Shown here piece by piece: positions 1 through 9,763 of a stretch of 64,000 nt of DNA. The stretch spans positions 1 to 64,000 of the forward strand of contig UESW01001867.1 in assembly GCA_900491605.1 (NCBI GenBank), in the 5' to 3' direction. Positions within the stretch are counted from its first letter, which is position 1; every line of letters begins with the position of its first letter. The notes under the pieces were generated by a model. The model had not been told where the DNA came from. It saw nothing but the letters and a program-made list of their open reading frames with translations, and ran no database searches. The DNA comes from Calamus simplicifolius (lineage: Eukaryota > Streptophyta > Magnoliopsida > Arecales > Arecaceae). Both the position numbers and the translations under genes were made by a program.

Positions 1-359
1 GTCACCACCACGGTAGGCCCCTATCCTACCGTCGAAAGTTGATAGGGCAGAAATTTGAATGATGCGTCGCCGGCACGAGGGCCGTGCGATCCGTCGAGTT
101 ATCATGAATCATCGGAGCGACGGGCAGGAGCCCGCGTCGACCTTTTATCTAATAAATGCATCCCTTCCAGAAGTCGGGGATTGCCGCACGTATTAGCTCT
201 AGAATTACTACGGTTATCCGAGTAGAGCGTACCATCAAACAAACTATAACTGATTTAATGAGCCATTCGCAGTTTCACAGTCCGAATTAGTTCATACTCA
301 CACATGCATGGCTTAATCTTTGAGACAAGCATATGACTACTGGCAGGATCAACCAGGTA
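1..359 (-). rRNA. 18S (SSU) ribosomal RNA, 5' end, partial
   Basis: The plus strand reads as the reverse complement of the universally conserved 5' end of eukaryotic 18S rRNA. The mature 5' end, beginning TACCTGGTTGATCCTGCCAG on the minus strand, lies at 359. The block near 60-130 matches the conserved helices that follow. The gene runs off the left edge, so only about 360 of the usual 1800 nucleotides are present. It would be transcribed leftward by RNA polymerase I. The sequence looks intact, but the fragment is too short to judge whether the repeat is functional. No 5.8S or 25S is present in the window. Confidence 0.97.
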
Positions 360-1900
360 GCAATCCTAGCGGGACGCCGAAACGCCCGCGCTCCCACGAT
401 CCGGGGAAGGCGCGGGCGACCGGAGAGTCGTGTTCTCGCGTGGGGCGGAAGAGACCGCCCGACGACGAGTAGGAACAACTCGGGGGCCCCTCCGAGGGGC
501 CCCGGCACCGAAGCATACACCGCATCCGACAGAGCACGCGGAGCCTAAGTGCGGCCGCATGGGTCCGAAGGCCCAAGAAGGCCGACCGAGGAACGCGCGG
601 TAGCCGACAGCCAACGCACCGGAGGCGCGGGCGAGGGGAGGGGCAAGCGACGACGTCCAACGCTTCCCGCGAGGGTAGGCCGCAAGGGCAACCGAGGGGA
701 CAACACAAGGGGGCGCGGGCGAAGCCCGTCCCCCCCCGGGCGAGTGGAGGGACGCAACCAACGGCGGATGGCCGCACCGGGGCGGGGAGAATGCCTATGG
801 CTCCGGATCCGAGACCGCTCACGCGCCGACACGGTCGCGGCCGCGCCGCGCCCCGCGCCCATCCACGACGCGAGGGGCCCGGGGGACCCAGCACGAACGA
901 GGGAGGGGACGTCGAAGGGCGCAGACAACGGACCGCACCGCCGAGCGCAGGGCAACCGAAACGTTCGGACGGGAGGGGGGTGGGGGGAGGGACGACCGAA
1001 GTGTTTGCGGGGGGTACCCGCTGGGTCCGGCGACGGATCCTCTAGCGGGGCCCGGATGCGAACATCGTGTTGCAGCAAAAGGGCGAGCAACGACGACGGA
1101 CACAAACGGCCCTGCCAAGGCATCGGCGGAACAAGGTTAGAGGGGCGACGGCACCGGAACATAGGCCCAGCCCGACGCCCCGGTCGGGCACCGGAGGGTG
1201 CCCCGCCACGAGCAGCGCAAACCGGGATGGGGTAGAAGTTTTAGCGAGCGATGACCCGCTCAGGCCGGCGAGGCATCCACTAGAGGGGCCGATGCCAACA
1301 CCGCGATCCGCCGGCCATAGGCCGAAAATCGACGACGGAAGCACGAGACCAGCTACGGATAGGGCATCGGCGGCCAAATGATTCGAGGGGCGACAGGAGA
1401 GGCACAGCGCCAAGCCCGACGCCCCGATCCGCCAACCACGGAGCTGCCCCACCGAACGAGCCGCATTTGCAAGCTCGGTCCGGAAGGGACAAGCTACGGG
1501 AGCAAAAGCCAGCCAGGGACAACGATGAGAACTGCGAGAAATCCACTAAGCGGGGCGCAGAAGCGGACATCGCGATGCGGCCCCCCATAAGGCCAGACAC
1601 CGACGGCGGACGCACGAGACCAGCTAGGGATAGGGAAATCGGCGGCCCAAGGGATTCAATTCAAGGGGCGACGGGAGTGAAACAAGGCCAAGCCCGACGC
1701 CCCGATCGGCCACCAGGGAGGTAGCCCGCGACATGAGCCGCGCCGCCGAGGGCGGAGGAGGGGAGCAAGGGGCAGTAGCACCGCCCCCGGGAGGGTTCCC
1801 GGAGGCAGCGGCCAAGGAACGCCGCGGCCGTCCACGCGCCAACCCAACGGCCGCGCGTTTCTTAGGACCGCCTGCTCCCCGACACGCAACCGCACCTATG
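360..1900 (-). other. 5' external transcribed spacer of the rDNA unit (approximate)
   Basis: This GC-rich stretch lies between the 18S 5' end and the nearest GTAGGGGGAG motif at 1901-1910, which I take as the likely gene promoter. A leader of about 1.5 kb is plausible for a plant 5' ETS. The part from about 1020 to 1735 contains diverged copies of the same subrepeat found deeper in the spacer. Open frames on both strands result from low stop-codon frequency in GC-rich DNA and are not genes. The outer boundary is an inference from the motif. Confidence 0.7.
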
Positions 1901-1910
1901 CTCCCCCTAC
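1901..1910 (-). promoter_or_regulatory. Putative RNA polymerase I promoter/start motif, copy 1 (likely gene promoter)
   Basis: The plus strand has CTCCCCCTAC, so the minus strand reads GTAGGGGGAG, preceded by AGAATG. Plant Pol I start sites are typically TATA-like bases followed by A/TAGGGGG, with grass versions close to TATAGTAGGGGG. The TATA part is weak here. This is the copy nearest the 18S gene and the flanking 100-150 bp recur at 4106, 12099 and, more diverged, near 12572. Assignment is by motif and position only. Confidence 0.5.
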
Positions 1911-2284
1911 CATTCTGACGCGGCGTCGAGTCTCCCGCCACCCCGGGGGCTCCAGTGAAACGAGCGGCATTGCAACTCGGTCCGCAACGGGCAAGCCTCC
2001 GGAGAGCGCTAGGGAACCTACTGCTGGGACCGGCGACGCATCCACCAGCCGGCCCGCTACGAACATCGTGTCGCGGCCCAAGGCCGGACGACCACGACGG
2101 ACACGCACGAGCCCCGCTAGGGCCAAGGCATCGGCGGACCGAGGATTCGGAGGGCGACGAGACTGACACATGGGGGCCAAGCCCGACGCCCCGGTCGCGC
2201 GCCGTGGAGGTGCCCCGCGACGAAGGCCGCGAAGCCCGTGAAGTGGGCGAAGCTATAGCGAGTGGGGACGCGCAGAGGCCGGCG

Positions 2285-3790
2285 ATGCGTCCACTAGCGG
2301 GGAAGATGCGAACATCAAGGTGCAGCCATCTAGGGACAGGGCATCGGCGGCCCAAGGATTCGAGGGGCGACGGAAGTGGCACAAGGCCATGCCCGACGCC
2401 CCGATCGGCCACCGGGGGAGGTAACATTCATGGCCGAGAACTTTGCGCGCTCCAGCGGGCTTGGCCAAGGCCCTTGCGCACGCCCGCGGGCGTGGCCAAG
2501 GACCTTGCACGGTCCCGCGGGCGCGCGCCCAGGCTTCGCCTTTCAGGCCTGCGCGCGTTGCCGCCACGCACTCCGCCGGAGAGTTGAGCACGCGAGCGCG
2601 CGCATCCAAGTACGCCGTCCGCGGCGCACGCCTGACCGACAAGCTCCGGAGGGCAGCGGCCGCGGGCCAAGCGCGCAGAACGCGACGGAGGGTCGCAGGC
2701 GACCCCGCGGGCGTGGAATAAGCGCGCCCGCGGCGGGGCTAAGGACTTTGCGCGCGCCCGCGGTCGCGCGCACCGAATCCGCCGTCCAGGCCTGGCCCGC
2801 CCCCAAGGGCCGCGCGCGTGCTTTCAGCCTGGCCAAGGCATCATCGACGGACCGAGGCTTCGAGGGGCGACGGGACTGGTAGAGGGGCCAAGCCCGACGC
2901 CCCGGTCGCCCACCGTGCAGGTGCACCCCACGACGAAGGCCGCGAAGCCCGGGACGGGGGCGAAGCTATAGCGAGTGGGGACCCGCAGAGGCAGGCGAGG
3001 CATATATCCACTAGCGCGGCCGCTGCGAACATCGCGATGCGGCCCTAAGGCCGGACATCGACGTCGGACGCACGAGACCAGCTAGGGATAGTGCATCGGC
3101 GGCCGAAGGATTCCAGGGTCGACGGGAGTGGCACAAGGCCAAGGCCGACGCCCCGGTCGGCCACCGGGGAGGCAACATTCCTGGCCGAGAACTTCGCACG
3201 CGCCAGCGGGCATGGCCAAGTCCCTTGCGCACGCCCGCGGGCGTGGCCAAAGACCTTGCGCGGTAACGCGGGCGCGCGCTCCGGCTCCGCCTTTCGGGCC
3301 TGCGCGCGTTGCCGCCACGCACTCCGCCGGAGGGTTGCGCACGCGTGCACGCGCATCCAAGTACGCCGTCCGCAGCGCACGCGTGACCGACACGCGCCGG
3401 GGGGCAGCGGCCGCGGGCCGCGCGCGCAGTCCGCGACGGAGGGTCGCAGGCGACCACAAGGGCGTGGCATGCGCGCGCCCACGGCGGGGGCTAGGGACTT
3501 TGCGCGTGACCTAGGTCGCGCGCGGCGAATCCGCCGTCCAGGCCTGTACCGCGCCCATGGGCAGAGCGCGTGCTTTCAGCCTGGCCAAAGCATCATCGAC
3601 GGACCGAGGATTCGAGGGGCGACGGGACTGGCGCAGGGGCCCAGCCCGACGCCCCGGTCGCCCACCGTGGAGGTGGTGCCCCGCGACAAGGGCCGCGAAG
3701 CCCAGGTCAGGGGCGAAGCCATAGCGAGTGGGGACCCGCAGAGGCCGGCGAGGCATCCACTAGCGCGGCCGCTGCGAACGTCGCGATGCG
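2285..3790. repeat. Two tandem copies of a ~752-bp IGS unit
   Basis: Landmarks repeat at a constant offset: TGGCCGAGAACTT at 2431 and 3182 (751 bp), and CATCATCGACGGACCGAGG near 2838 and 3590 (about 752 bp). The copies differ by scattered substitutions. They include a GC-rich core built from GCGGGCGTGGCCAA-like pieces. This is a segmental tandem duplication inside the spacer, larger than the 190-280 bp basic module. Confidence 0.8.
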
Positions 3791-4105
3791 GCCCTAGGGC
3801 CGGACATCGACGGCGGAAGCACGAGACCAGCTAGGGACAGTGCATCGGCGGCCCAAGGATTCCAGGGTCGATGGGAGCGGCACAAGGCCGAGCCCGGCGC
3901 CCCAGTCGCCCACCAGGGAGGTAGCCCTCGGCATGATCCGCGCCGCCGAGGGCGGAGGAGGGGAGCAAGGGGCAGGAGAGCCGCCCCCGGGAGAGTTCCC
4001 GGAAGGTAGCGAGCGGCAAGGGAACGTAGCGGCCAACCACGCGCCGAATGAACGGTCGCATGGTTCTTATGACAGCGTGCTCCCAGGCACGCAACAGCAC
4101 CGATG

Positions 4106-4114
4106 CTCCCCTAC
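4106..4114 (-). promoter_or_regulatory. Putative Pol I spacer promoter, copy 2, interrupted by a retrotransposon
   Basis: CTCCCCTAC ends exactly where the LTR begins at 4115. The sequence resumes after the element as CTACCATTCT at 11819, so the uninterrupted site was CTCCCCTACCATTCT, matching copy 1 (CTCCCCCTACCATTCT). The preceding 170 bp (GCCGCCGAGGGCGG module) and following 150 bp (CCACCCCGGGGGCTCC and onward) match the flanks of copy 1. The insertion therefore splits a spacer-promoter-like copy. Confidence 0.55.
4111..4114. other. Target-site duplication CTAC (partner at 11819-11822)
   Basis: CTAC precedes the TG of the 5' LTR and is repeated directly after the CA of the 3' LTR at 11819-11822. 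Ty3-type elements usually give 5 bp. Here the fifth position does not match, so the duplication is 4 bp as read. Confidence 0.8.
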
Positions 4115-6200
4115 TGTTACCGCCCCCTTAGCGCGCACGGCCAGGAGGGCCGATGCGCGCAGCCCGCGGCGCGCAGCGCGGGCGAGGTAGGCGTCCGAGG
4201 GCCTACCCGGGCGGAATGACCGCGCAACAGGATGTGCGCGCCGCCCTGGGGTGGGCACACCCCATGTCATGTGGCGTGAACTTGGAAGCCAATGCGCCAC
4301 GGTCGGATGCGGGCTCACACTTCAGACGCGACGGCACGCGGAGCCCTGCATCAGCGCGCTAAGTTATCAGCAGGCGCGCGCGGCCAAGGAAGACCGAAGG
4401 TGCGCGCAGCTCACCGGCCCTGAAGCAGGAGGCGGCTGGCAGGTGAGCGCGCGACCAACTGGGCGCGCTGCGGCGTGCCCAGCCCCTCAACAGCGGACAG
4501 AAGTCAGAGGCGCGGCGATGGCGAGGTTGCCAGCGCCCAGCGCCCCGCTGTGCGCGCACGCCAGATGAGCGTGGCCCAGCGCACAGCGGCCGGATGCCAC
4601 AGCGCGGCATTGGCGAGGTTGCCAATGCCCAGCGCTAAGCAGTGCGCGCACGCCAGGCGGGCGTGGCCCAGCGCACTGCAGCCTAGCGCTCCACAGTGCG
4701 CGCACGCCAGGCGGGCGTGGTCCAGCGCACTGTAGCCTTGCAGTCAGTGGCGCGGCGATGGCGAGGTTGCCAGCGCCCGCGCCCAGCTGCGCGCGCACGC
4801 CAGGAGGGCGTGGCCCAGCGCGCAGCAGCCCCAGCGCACGGCAGGCGGCGTGGCGAGGTTGTTCAGCGCCTACGCCAGCCCAGAGCGCGCGCCAGGCGGG
4901 AGCGCGCCTGGCAACCCTGCGACCAGCGGGCGGGCAGGCGGCCCGCCCACCAGCGCGCGCGCCAGGCGGGCGCGCGCCTATCGGCCATCAGCTGTGGCTT
5001 GGCGAGGTTGTCAGAGAACCTCGCCAGGCTGCCCAGCGCGCATCGGGCGCGCGCCAGGCGGGCGCGCGCCGCCCAGCGGCATGTCCAGATGTCCAGCGCG
5101 CGCGCCAGGTGGGCACGCGCGTCCCAGCCACTTGGCGAGGTTGGCACAGAGGCAAGCCAGGGCTGGATGCAGATGGGACTTGGGCGCACTCGTTCAAAGT
5201 GGGCTCGAGTCATTCTAGAAGCTTGGCTGGTTGGGAGAAGGTTACAAGGTTGTTGGCCAGGAGGTTGGGCGAAACAGATTCTGGCATGGCAGCGGCTAGT
5301 TAGTTGACTGAGCTAGCCGTAGGCCGTTGCAAGGCAAGGCGGGCTGCAGCAACCATCTGGGATGCAACGGCTAGGAGGAGGAGCGTCCAGGCGGTTCAGC
5401 GCAACAGCTTCTTGGACGGTTGCATCCAAGAAGACCGTTTGATGGCAACGGCTAGGGGAGCGTCCGAGCAAGGCTGCGGCTATTTAAGAAGAGGGGTGGG
5501 CTTCATTTGAAGGTAGCTTAGAGAGGAGCTTAGAGAGGAGCTTAGAGAGAGGAGCTAGAGAGCTTGGGGATCGAAAGCTCAAATCAGAGATCAGCCAGTC
5601 TTGGGCTGAGCTCTGAGTTTCCCTTGAAAGGAGAGGAAGGATCTGCCAAGGAAGGGAAGGAGACGTCCTGCGATCAGCCTTTGGAGGAGGCGATCATCCT
5701 GGAGGAGATCAAGTCGACGGCGTGCTGATGCGCTAGGAGGCTGCTGGTGCGTTCCTTGGGCGAGGCAAGGAGCACGAGCGACGGTCGCTGCAGAAAGGAG
5801 GGGTCCCTACGCGCGACTAGGGGCTGCGAGGGTTTCTTGTAGCCAAACTGGCAAGGTAGGAAGATCTGTCCTGTGGAGAGTCTTTGTAGTGCACGGTGCA
5901 CATACCTTTGTCAGTCCTCTTGGGGATTGTATAATCGAAGAGGTTGGGACGGCAGTCCCGTATATCCTGTGTTTGGTATGTGATTGATTGAATGGGGTGC
6001 CAGAGGGGATCGTGCGATCATCTAAAGGGGTGAGCAGGGCTAAGGGGAGGCGAGGTTCCCTACAACCTCACCTGCTGTGGGTGCATAACTCTGATAGAGG
6101 AGAGGCTGTACTTGGCGCGCGCAGCGCCAAGGCCATCATCCAGCTAGGTGCTTCCGCATCTAAAGAAAAAAATTAAGGCCCTAGACCTAGCCGGGTGACA
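4115..6200 (+). repeat. 5' LTR of the chromodomain element
   Basis: It begins TGTTACCGCCCC and ends CCGGGTGACA. Most of U3 (about 4490-5130) is a GC-rich minisatellite of GCGCGCACGCCAGGCGGGCG-like units alternating with GGCGAGGTTG and CCCAGCGC pieces. A TATA-like CTATTTAAG lies at 5480-5488, followed by AGCTTAGAGAGG direct repeats (about 5515-5560). It aligns along its whole length with 9747-11818. Most differences are one- or two-base indels. Confidence 0.93.
5480..5488 (+). promoter_or_regulatory. Probable Pol II TATA box of the LTR
   Basis: CTATTTAAG lies in the last third of the LTR, just before the AGCTTAGAGAGG repeats. The same sequence is at 11108-11116 in the 3' LTR. Its position suggests an R region starting near 5510. 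Confidence 0.6.
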
Positions 6201-6202
6201 GT

Positions 6203-6214
6203 TGGTATCAGAGC
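6203..6214 (+). other. Primer binding site (initiator tRNA-Met)
   Basis: TGGTATCAGAGC starts two bases after the 5' LTR end. It is the standard plant retrotransposon site complementary to the 3' end of initiator methionine tRNA. Confidence 0.92.
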
Positions 6215-6454
6215 TGTTTACTGTCAAGAAGCAGCCCTGATTTGGTAGCCGAGCCTTCTTGTGGAGAAGAAGCGCTCAGCTTCTTGCCAAGGATTTGATC
6301 CGGGCGTTCTTGTGGAGAAGAAGTGCTCAGATCCTTGCCGAGAAGACCTATCAGCATTCTTGAAGGCGGCGCTTGGAATCAGCCTGATCTGTGTCAAGGC
6401 AATTGCCAAGAAACCTCCAAGAAGAGCCAAGAACCCTACCTAGAAGCAGTGGCA

Positions 6455-9400
6455 ATGGCGAGCCACTCAGATCGCATTTCAAGGCTCGAGGCCCTGGTTG
6501 GGATGCCACCGGACGAGGGGTTTGCAAACCTCATCAGCCGTTCGTTGGAGCAGCAGCAACAAATTCAGCGGCTGCAGCAGATCGTCCCAGCGCAGAGACA
6601 GGGCGCCGGGCCGAGTTCTTTGACCGAGGACCAGGAGGGGCACAGCGCCATCCTGGATGATGTGCTGAGGCGCATCCGTGTGCTGACGGAGGAGGTGGGC
6701 GCTCTCAAGCGCGAGCGCGCGCGTCCGCCTCAAGCGCAGCCAGCGCATCTGCCCCCGATCTGCAGACCGGAGCCGAAGTCCTTCAGCGGCGTGCGCGACG
6801 CCCAGGAATTGGAGAGCTTCGTAAGGGATGCAGAGGAGTTCTTCCAGGCGATGAGGATACCGGAAGCGCAGCGCGTCCAAATCGCCAGCGCATTCCTCGC
6901 TGGTGACGCCAAGAGATGGTGGCGCACTCGCAGCGCAGAGGACCGCAGAGCCGGTAGGCCGGGAATAACAACGTGGGGAGCCTTCCAAGAAGAACTCAAG
7001 ATCCAGTTCTCATCCCTCAGCGCCACTTGGATGGCGAGGGATCGATTGAGAAAGCTGAGGCAAACGGGATCTATCAAAGATTACGTTAGGGACTTCAGCT
7101 CTCTCTTGATTGACATTCCCGACATGTCCGAAGCCGACAAGATGTACTACTTTCAGTCGGGGATGCAAAACTGGGCGCAGGTGGAGCTGCGAAGAAGACA
7201 AGCGCAAGATCTTGATTCAGCAAAGGCTGTTGCCGAGAGCCTAGCTGACTTCCAGCCCACCGCGACGCCTACCCCCGCCTTTGGCAGCCAGAAAGGCGAT
7301 GCCAAGGAGAGCCGTGCGTCCAGGCCCGAGAAGGGGAAGCGGAGGGCGCCGGTTCGAAAAGTGAAGGGCCCGGGGCCGAAGCCAAAGGAGCCCTCGACCA
7401 GCGCGGAGCGACGCAGCGGATGCTATCTCTGCAGCGGCGCGCATCGGATGCGCGACTGCCCAAGGAGGGGCGCGCTCCTGTCCGCAGGGACGAAGTGGGG
7501 CGAGGTTTCCAGCAGCTCGGAGGGGTCCTCCCGGGTGTGCCCGCAACGAGCGCTCAACGCGCTTGCCACCAAGGAGCTGACATCCTGCCAAGAGCTTCTC
7601 TTTGTAAAGGTGAGGATCAATGGCTGCGAGCTGACAGCCATGGTCGATACGGGCGCTACCGACAATTTCCTCGCGGAAGACCTAGCGAGGGAGTTTCCGT
7701 TGCAGCTGGCCACCGATGCAACGATGCTGAAGGCCGTCAACTCAATGGTAGCAAGAGTGACAGGCCAAACTGAAGCTGATCTGGAGGTCGGACCATGGAG
7801 GGGACCTTGCAGCTTCACGGTGATTCCCATTGATGACTTCAAGATCATCCTAGGCATGCCGTTTTTGAAGACAGCCCAGGTATTGATCATGCCCTATCTT
7901 AACGGTGTGTTGATAGGCGCAGAAGGCCGCGCCGGCTTCATACCGGCTGTACCAACAACTGCGCAGGCCAGCAGCGGCATGGTGGCCGCTGCCCAGCCAG
8001 ATCCAGCCCGAGACCGAGCGGGCGCAGTAACGGGCGGGCGGAGGCCTGCCCAACAGACCAACGATGGGCGGCGCGAAGGCAAGAAGGCCTATGTGGCCGC
8101 GCTGAGGTGCCAGGAGCCACGCTCAGATGGTGCCGAGGAAGTGCTCGCTCCATTAGGGGAGGTGACGCGGAGGATTGACGAGCGCAAGCCCGACAATCAG
8201 CCGAAGGAGTTGCTGCCCAGGCGCGCGCGCAACCATAGCACCAGACTGGAGTCCAGCGCGCGCCAACCGGCCAAGATGCCCGACCGCCGAATGACTGGGC
8301 GCGGCAAGATTGCCCAACGCCCAGCGCCCCGCAGCGCGCGCACGCCAGGAGGGTGTGTTCCAGCGCGCCGCGGCCCTGCAGGATTGGCAACACTGCGCGC
8401 GCATCTGGGCGAGCGGCCGACAGCACGCTCAGTCCAGCAGTCTCGCGCGTCAGGAGGGACGCGAGCGCTGTTTCAGCAGAAGGGAGATGGCTCACGATGG
8501 AGCATCTCTGGCAATGTTTTGGAGCGGCATGAGGAGCAACAGAAGTTGGTGTGTCGGCGTTCGCGCGAGCATCACTTCGACATCAAAGGGAAGAAGTGCG
8601 ATATTGCACGCACCAAGGTCCAATTTCTTGGACATAACATCGACCACGGCGCAAGGCCTATTCACAGCGCCAATGTCCAGACCATCAATGGCTGGCCGAT
8701 GTCTACCAAGGCGAGCAAGATCCGATCGTTCCTAGGACTTGCCGGCCAAGATCGAAGGGTTATCGAGGGGCGCTCGGCGTTTGTAAGTCCCTTGACCGGC
8801 GTGCTTAGAGAGCAGCGGTGGAGCCGGCCCTCCACTTCGGAGGAGGCCTTCGACATGCTGGAGACGGTGCTCAATGTTGGGCCAGTCTTGCAGCCACTAC
8901 AGTATCCTGATGTGTGGATGGACGCAGCAGACTGCGGACGTGACAGTATCTCAGTCCAGGAGGGACACGAGACAGCACAAGGCAACGCCGCTTGCGCAGA
9001 GCCAATGTGCAATGACACGGGCGGTTCGGTGCGGCACCTATGGATGCAGGACGGCCTACTTCAGGCGCAACGAAGCAGGCGGGACGTGCCAAAGATAAAC
9101 CTGAGGCGCGACCCAAACCATGACTTACGGTGGGCGATACGGACAGCAACCAAGCCAACGTTCGCCCTCCTTTCTCGAAGCATCAACCGGCGGTTTGAAA
9201 ATATTTTGCAGCGTTTTGTCATGGAGCAGCACCATTGGATGGGGCTATGGGAGGCGGCACAGTCTAACGACAATGACCGCGCCCTAGCAACATACCAAGG
9301 CTCAGCGGAGCTTCAGCCAAGGACACCAGAGGAGGTTGCAAGCCATTGTGACGGCCCATACCCAGCGGCACTTGCGTTTGCCAAGGGCAGGACCGCGAAG

Positions 9401-9763
9401 GTCATGGAGGCACGCGACAGCCTGTCCCGGGCGGTGATGCAGACGAAGCTGCGCACAGAGGAGTGCCGACAGCCGGTTAAGTTTTTAAAGAGAGAGGATC
9501 CTGGCAGGTTGCGCCCTGCCATACTACCGAGACTTGCAGAGGTAATTACAAAACTTTTGGCAGACCGGAAGGTTGGGACAAGTCATGAAGACCAGTACCC
9601 GGGGTACTTGGTGCAGTGGCACAGAAAGTTAAAATCTGATGCCATGAGGAGGCGAGTTGGAGAGCCATTTGAGTTCGAAGACAATCTTCAAACCTACGCG
9701 GAGGCTTGCGCGACGAGGGCGTCGGCGCCTTCAGGTGGGGGAGGATTGTTACCGCCCCCTTAG
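6455..9763 (+). CDS. Gag-protease polyprotein fused to deleted RT/RNase H/integrase remnants and a chromodomain-like tail
   Basis: One open frame of about 1102 codons from ATG 6455; an upstream in-frame ATG at 6323 is less likely because the Gag-like start MASHSDRISRLEAL begins here. Residues about 95-260 resemble a Ty3 Gag domain. A CX2CX3HX4C knuckle (CYLCSGAHRMRDC) begins near residue 323. An aspartic protease with AMVDTGATDNF lies near 396, and GMPFL follows. From about 705, pieces match the end of RT (KVQFLGHNI, SFLGLAG), RNase H start, integrase N-terminal region (MQDGLL), integrase C-terminal region, and a chromodomain (YLVQW, EFEDNLQTY, ATRASA). The RT YXDD region and the integrase DDE core are absent. 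Residues about 620-665 are LTR-like GC-rich repeat. The stop falls inside the 3' LTR. Confidence 0.85.
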   Translation: MASHSDRISRLEALVGMPPDEGFANLISRSLEQQQQIQRLQQIVPAQRQGAGPSSLTEDQEGHSAILDDVLRRIRVLTEEVGALKRERARPPQAQPAHLPPICRPEPKSFSGVRDAQELESFVRDAEEFFQAMRIPEAQRVQIASAFLAGDAKRWWRTRSAEDRRAGRPGITTWGAFQEELKIQFSSLSATWMARDRLRKLRQTGSIKDYVRDFSSLLIDIPDMSEADKMYYFQSGMQNWAQVELRRRQAQDLDSAKAVAESLADFQPTATPTPAFGSQKGDAKESRASRPEKGKRRAPVRKVKGPGPKPKEPSTSAERRSGCYLCSGAHRMRDCPRRGALLSAGTKWGEVSSSSEGSSRVCPQRALNALATKELTSCQELLFVKVRINGCELTAMVDTGATDNFLAEDLAREFPLQLATDATMLKAVNSMVARVTGQTEADLEVGPWRGPCSFTVIPIDDFKIILGMPFLKTAQVLIMPYLNGVLIGAEGRAGFIPAVPTTAQASSGMVAAAQPDPARDRAGAVTGGRRPAQQTNDGRREGKKAYVAALRCQEPRSDGAEEVLAPLGEVTRRIDERKPDNQPKELLPRRARNHSTRLESSARQPAKMPDRRMTGRGKIAQRPAPRSARTPGGCVPARRGPAGLATLRAHLGERPTARSVQQSRASGGTRALFQQKGDGSRWSISGNVLERHEEQQKLVCRRSREHHFDIKGKKCDIARTKVQFLGHNIDHGARPIHSANVQTINGWPMSTKASKIRSFLGLAGQDRRVIEGRSAFVSPLTGVLREQRWSRPSTSEEAFDMLETVLNVGPVLQPLQYPDVWMDAADCGRDSISVQEGHETAQGNAACAEPMCNDTGGSVRHLWMQDGLLQAQRSRRDVPKINLRRDPNHDLRWAIRTATKPTFALLSRSINRRFENILQRFVMEQHHWMGLWEAAQSNDNDRALATYQGSAELQPRTPEEVASHCDGPYPAALAFAKGRTAKVMEARDSLSRAVMQTKLRTEECRQPVKFLKREDPGRLRPAILPRLAEVITKLLADRKVGTSHEDQYPGYLVQWHRKLKSDAMRRRVGEPFEFEDNLQTYAEACATRASAPSGGGGLLPPP
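9734..9745 (+). other. Polypurine tract
   Basis: GGTGGGGGAGGA lies immediately upstream of the 3' LTR (start 9747). This is the expected place for the plus-strand primer. It overlaps the end of the open frame. Confidence 0.75.

Larger units (their letters stand above)
1020..4114. repeat. rDNA intergenic spacer subrepeats, left block
   Basis: A module of roughly 190-280 bp recurs, marked by GCATCCACTAGCGG, then GACCAGCTAGGGATAG, then GCATCGGCGGCC, then GCCCGACGCCCCGGTCGGCC. Copies begin near 1037, 1267, 1541, 2037, 2287, 2999 and 3750, and two more follow the inserted retroelement near 11946 and 12231. A second module, GCCGCCGAGGGCGGAGGAGG leading into a CTCCCC(C)TAC motif, occurs at about 1740-1910 and 3940-4114. 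Repeats of this kind in a spacer next to 18S are normal for plant rDNA. Confidence 0.85.

Noticed and set aside
349..4100. Long overlapping open frames on both strands through the ETS and IGS
   Set aside because: They follow from the very high GC content and repeat structure of rDNA spacer. Frames on opposite strands overlap fully and share no known protein motif.
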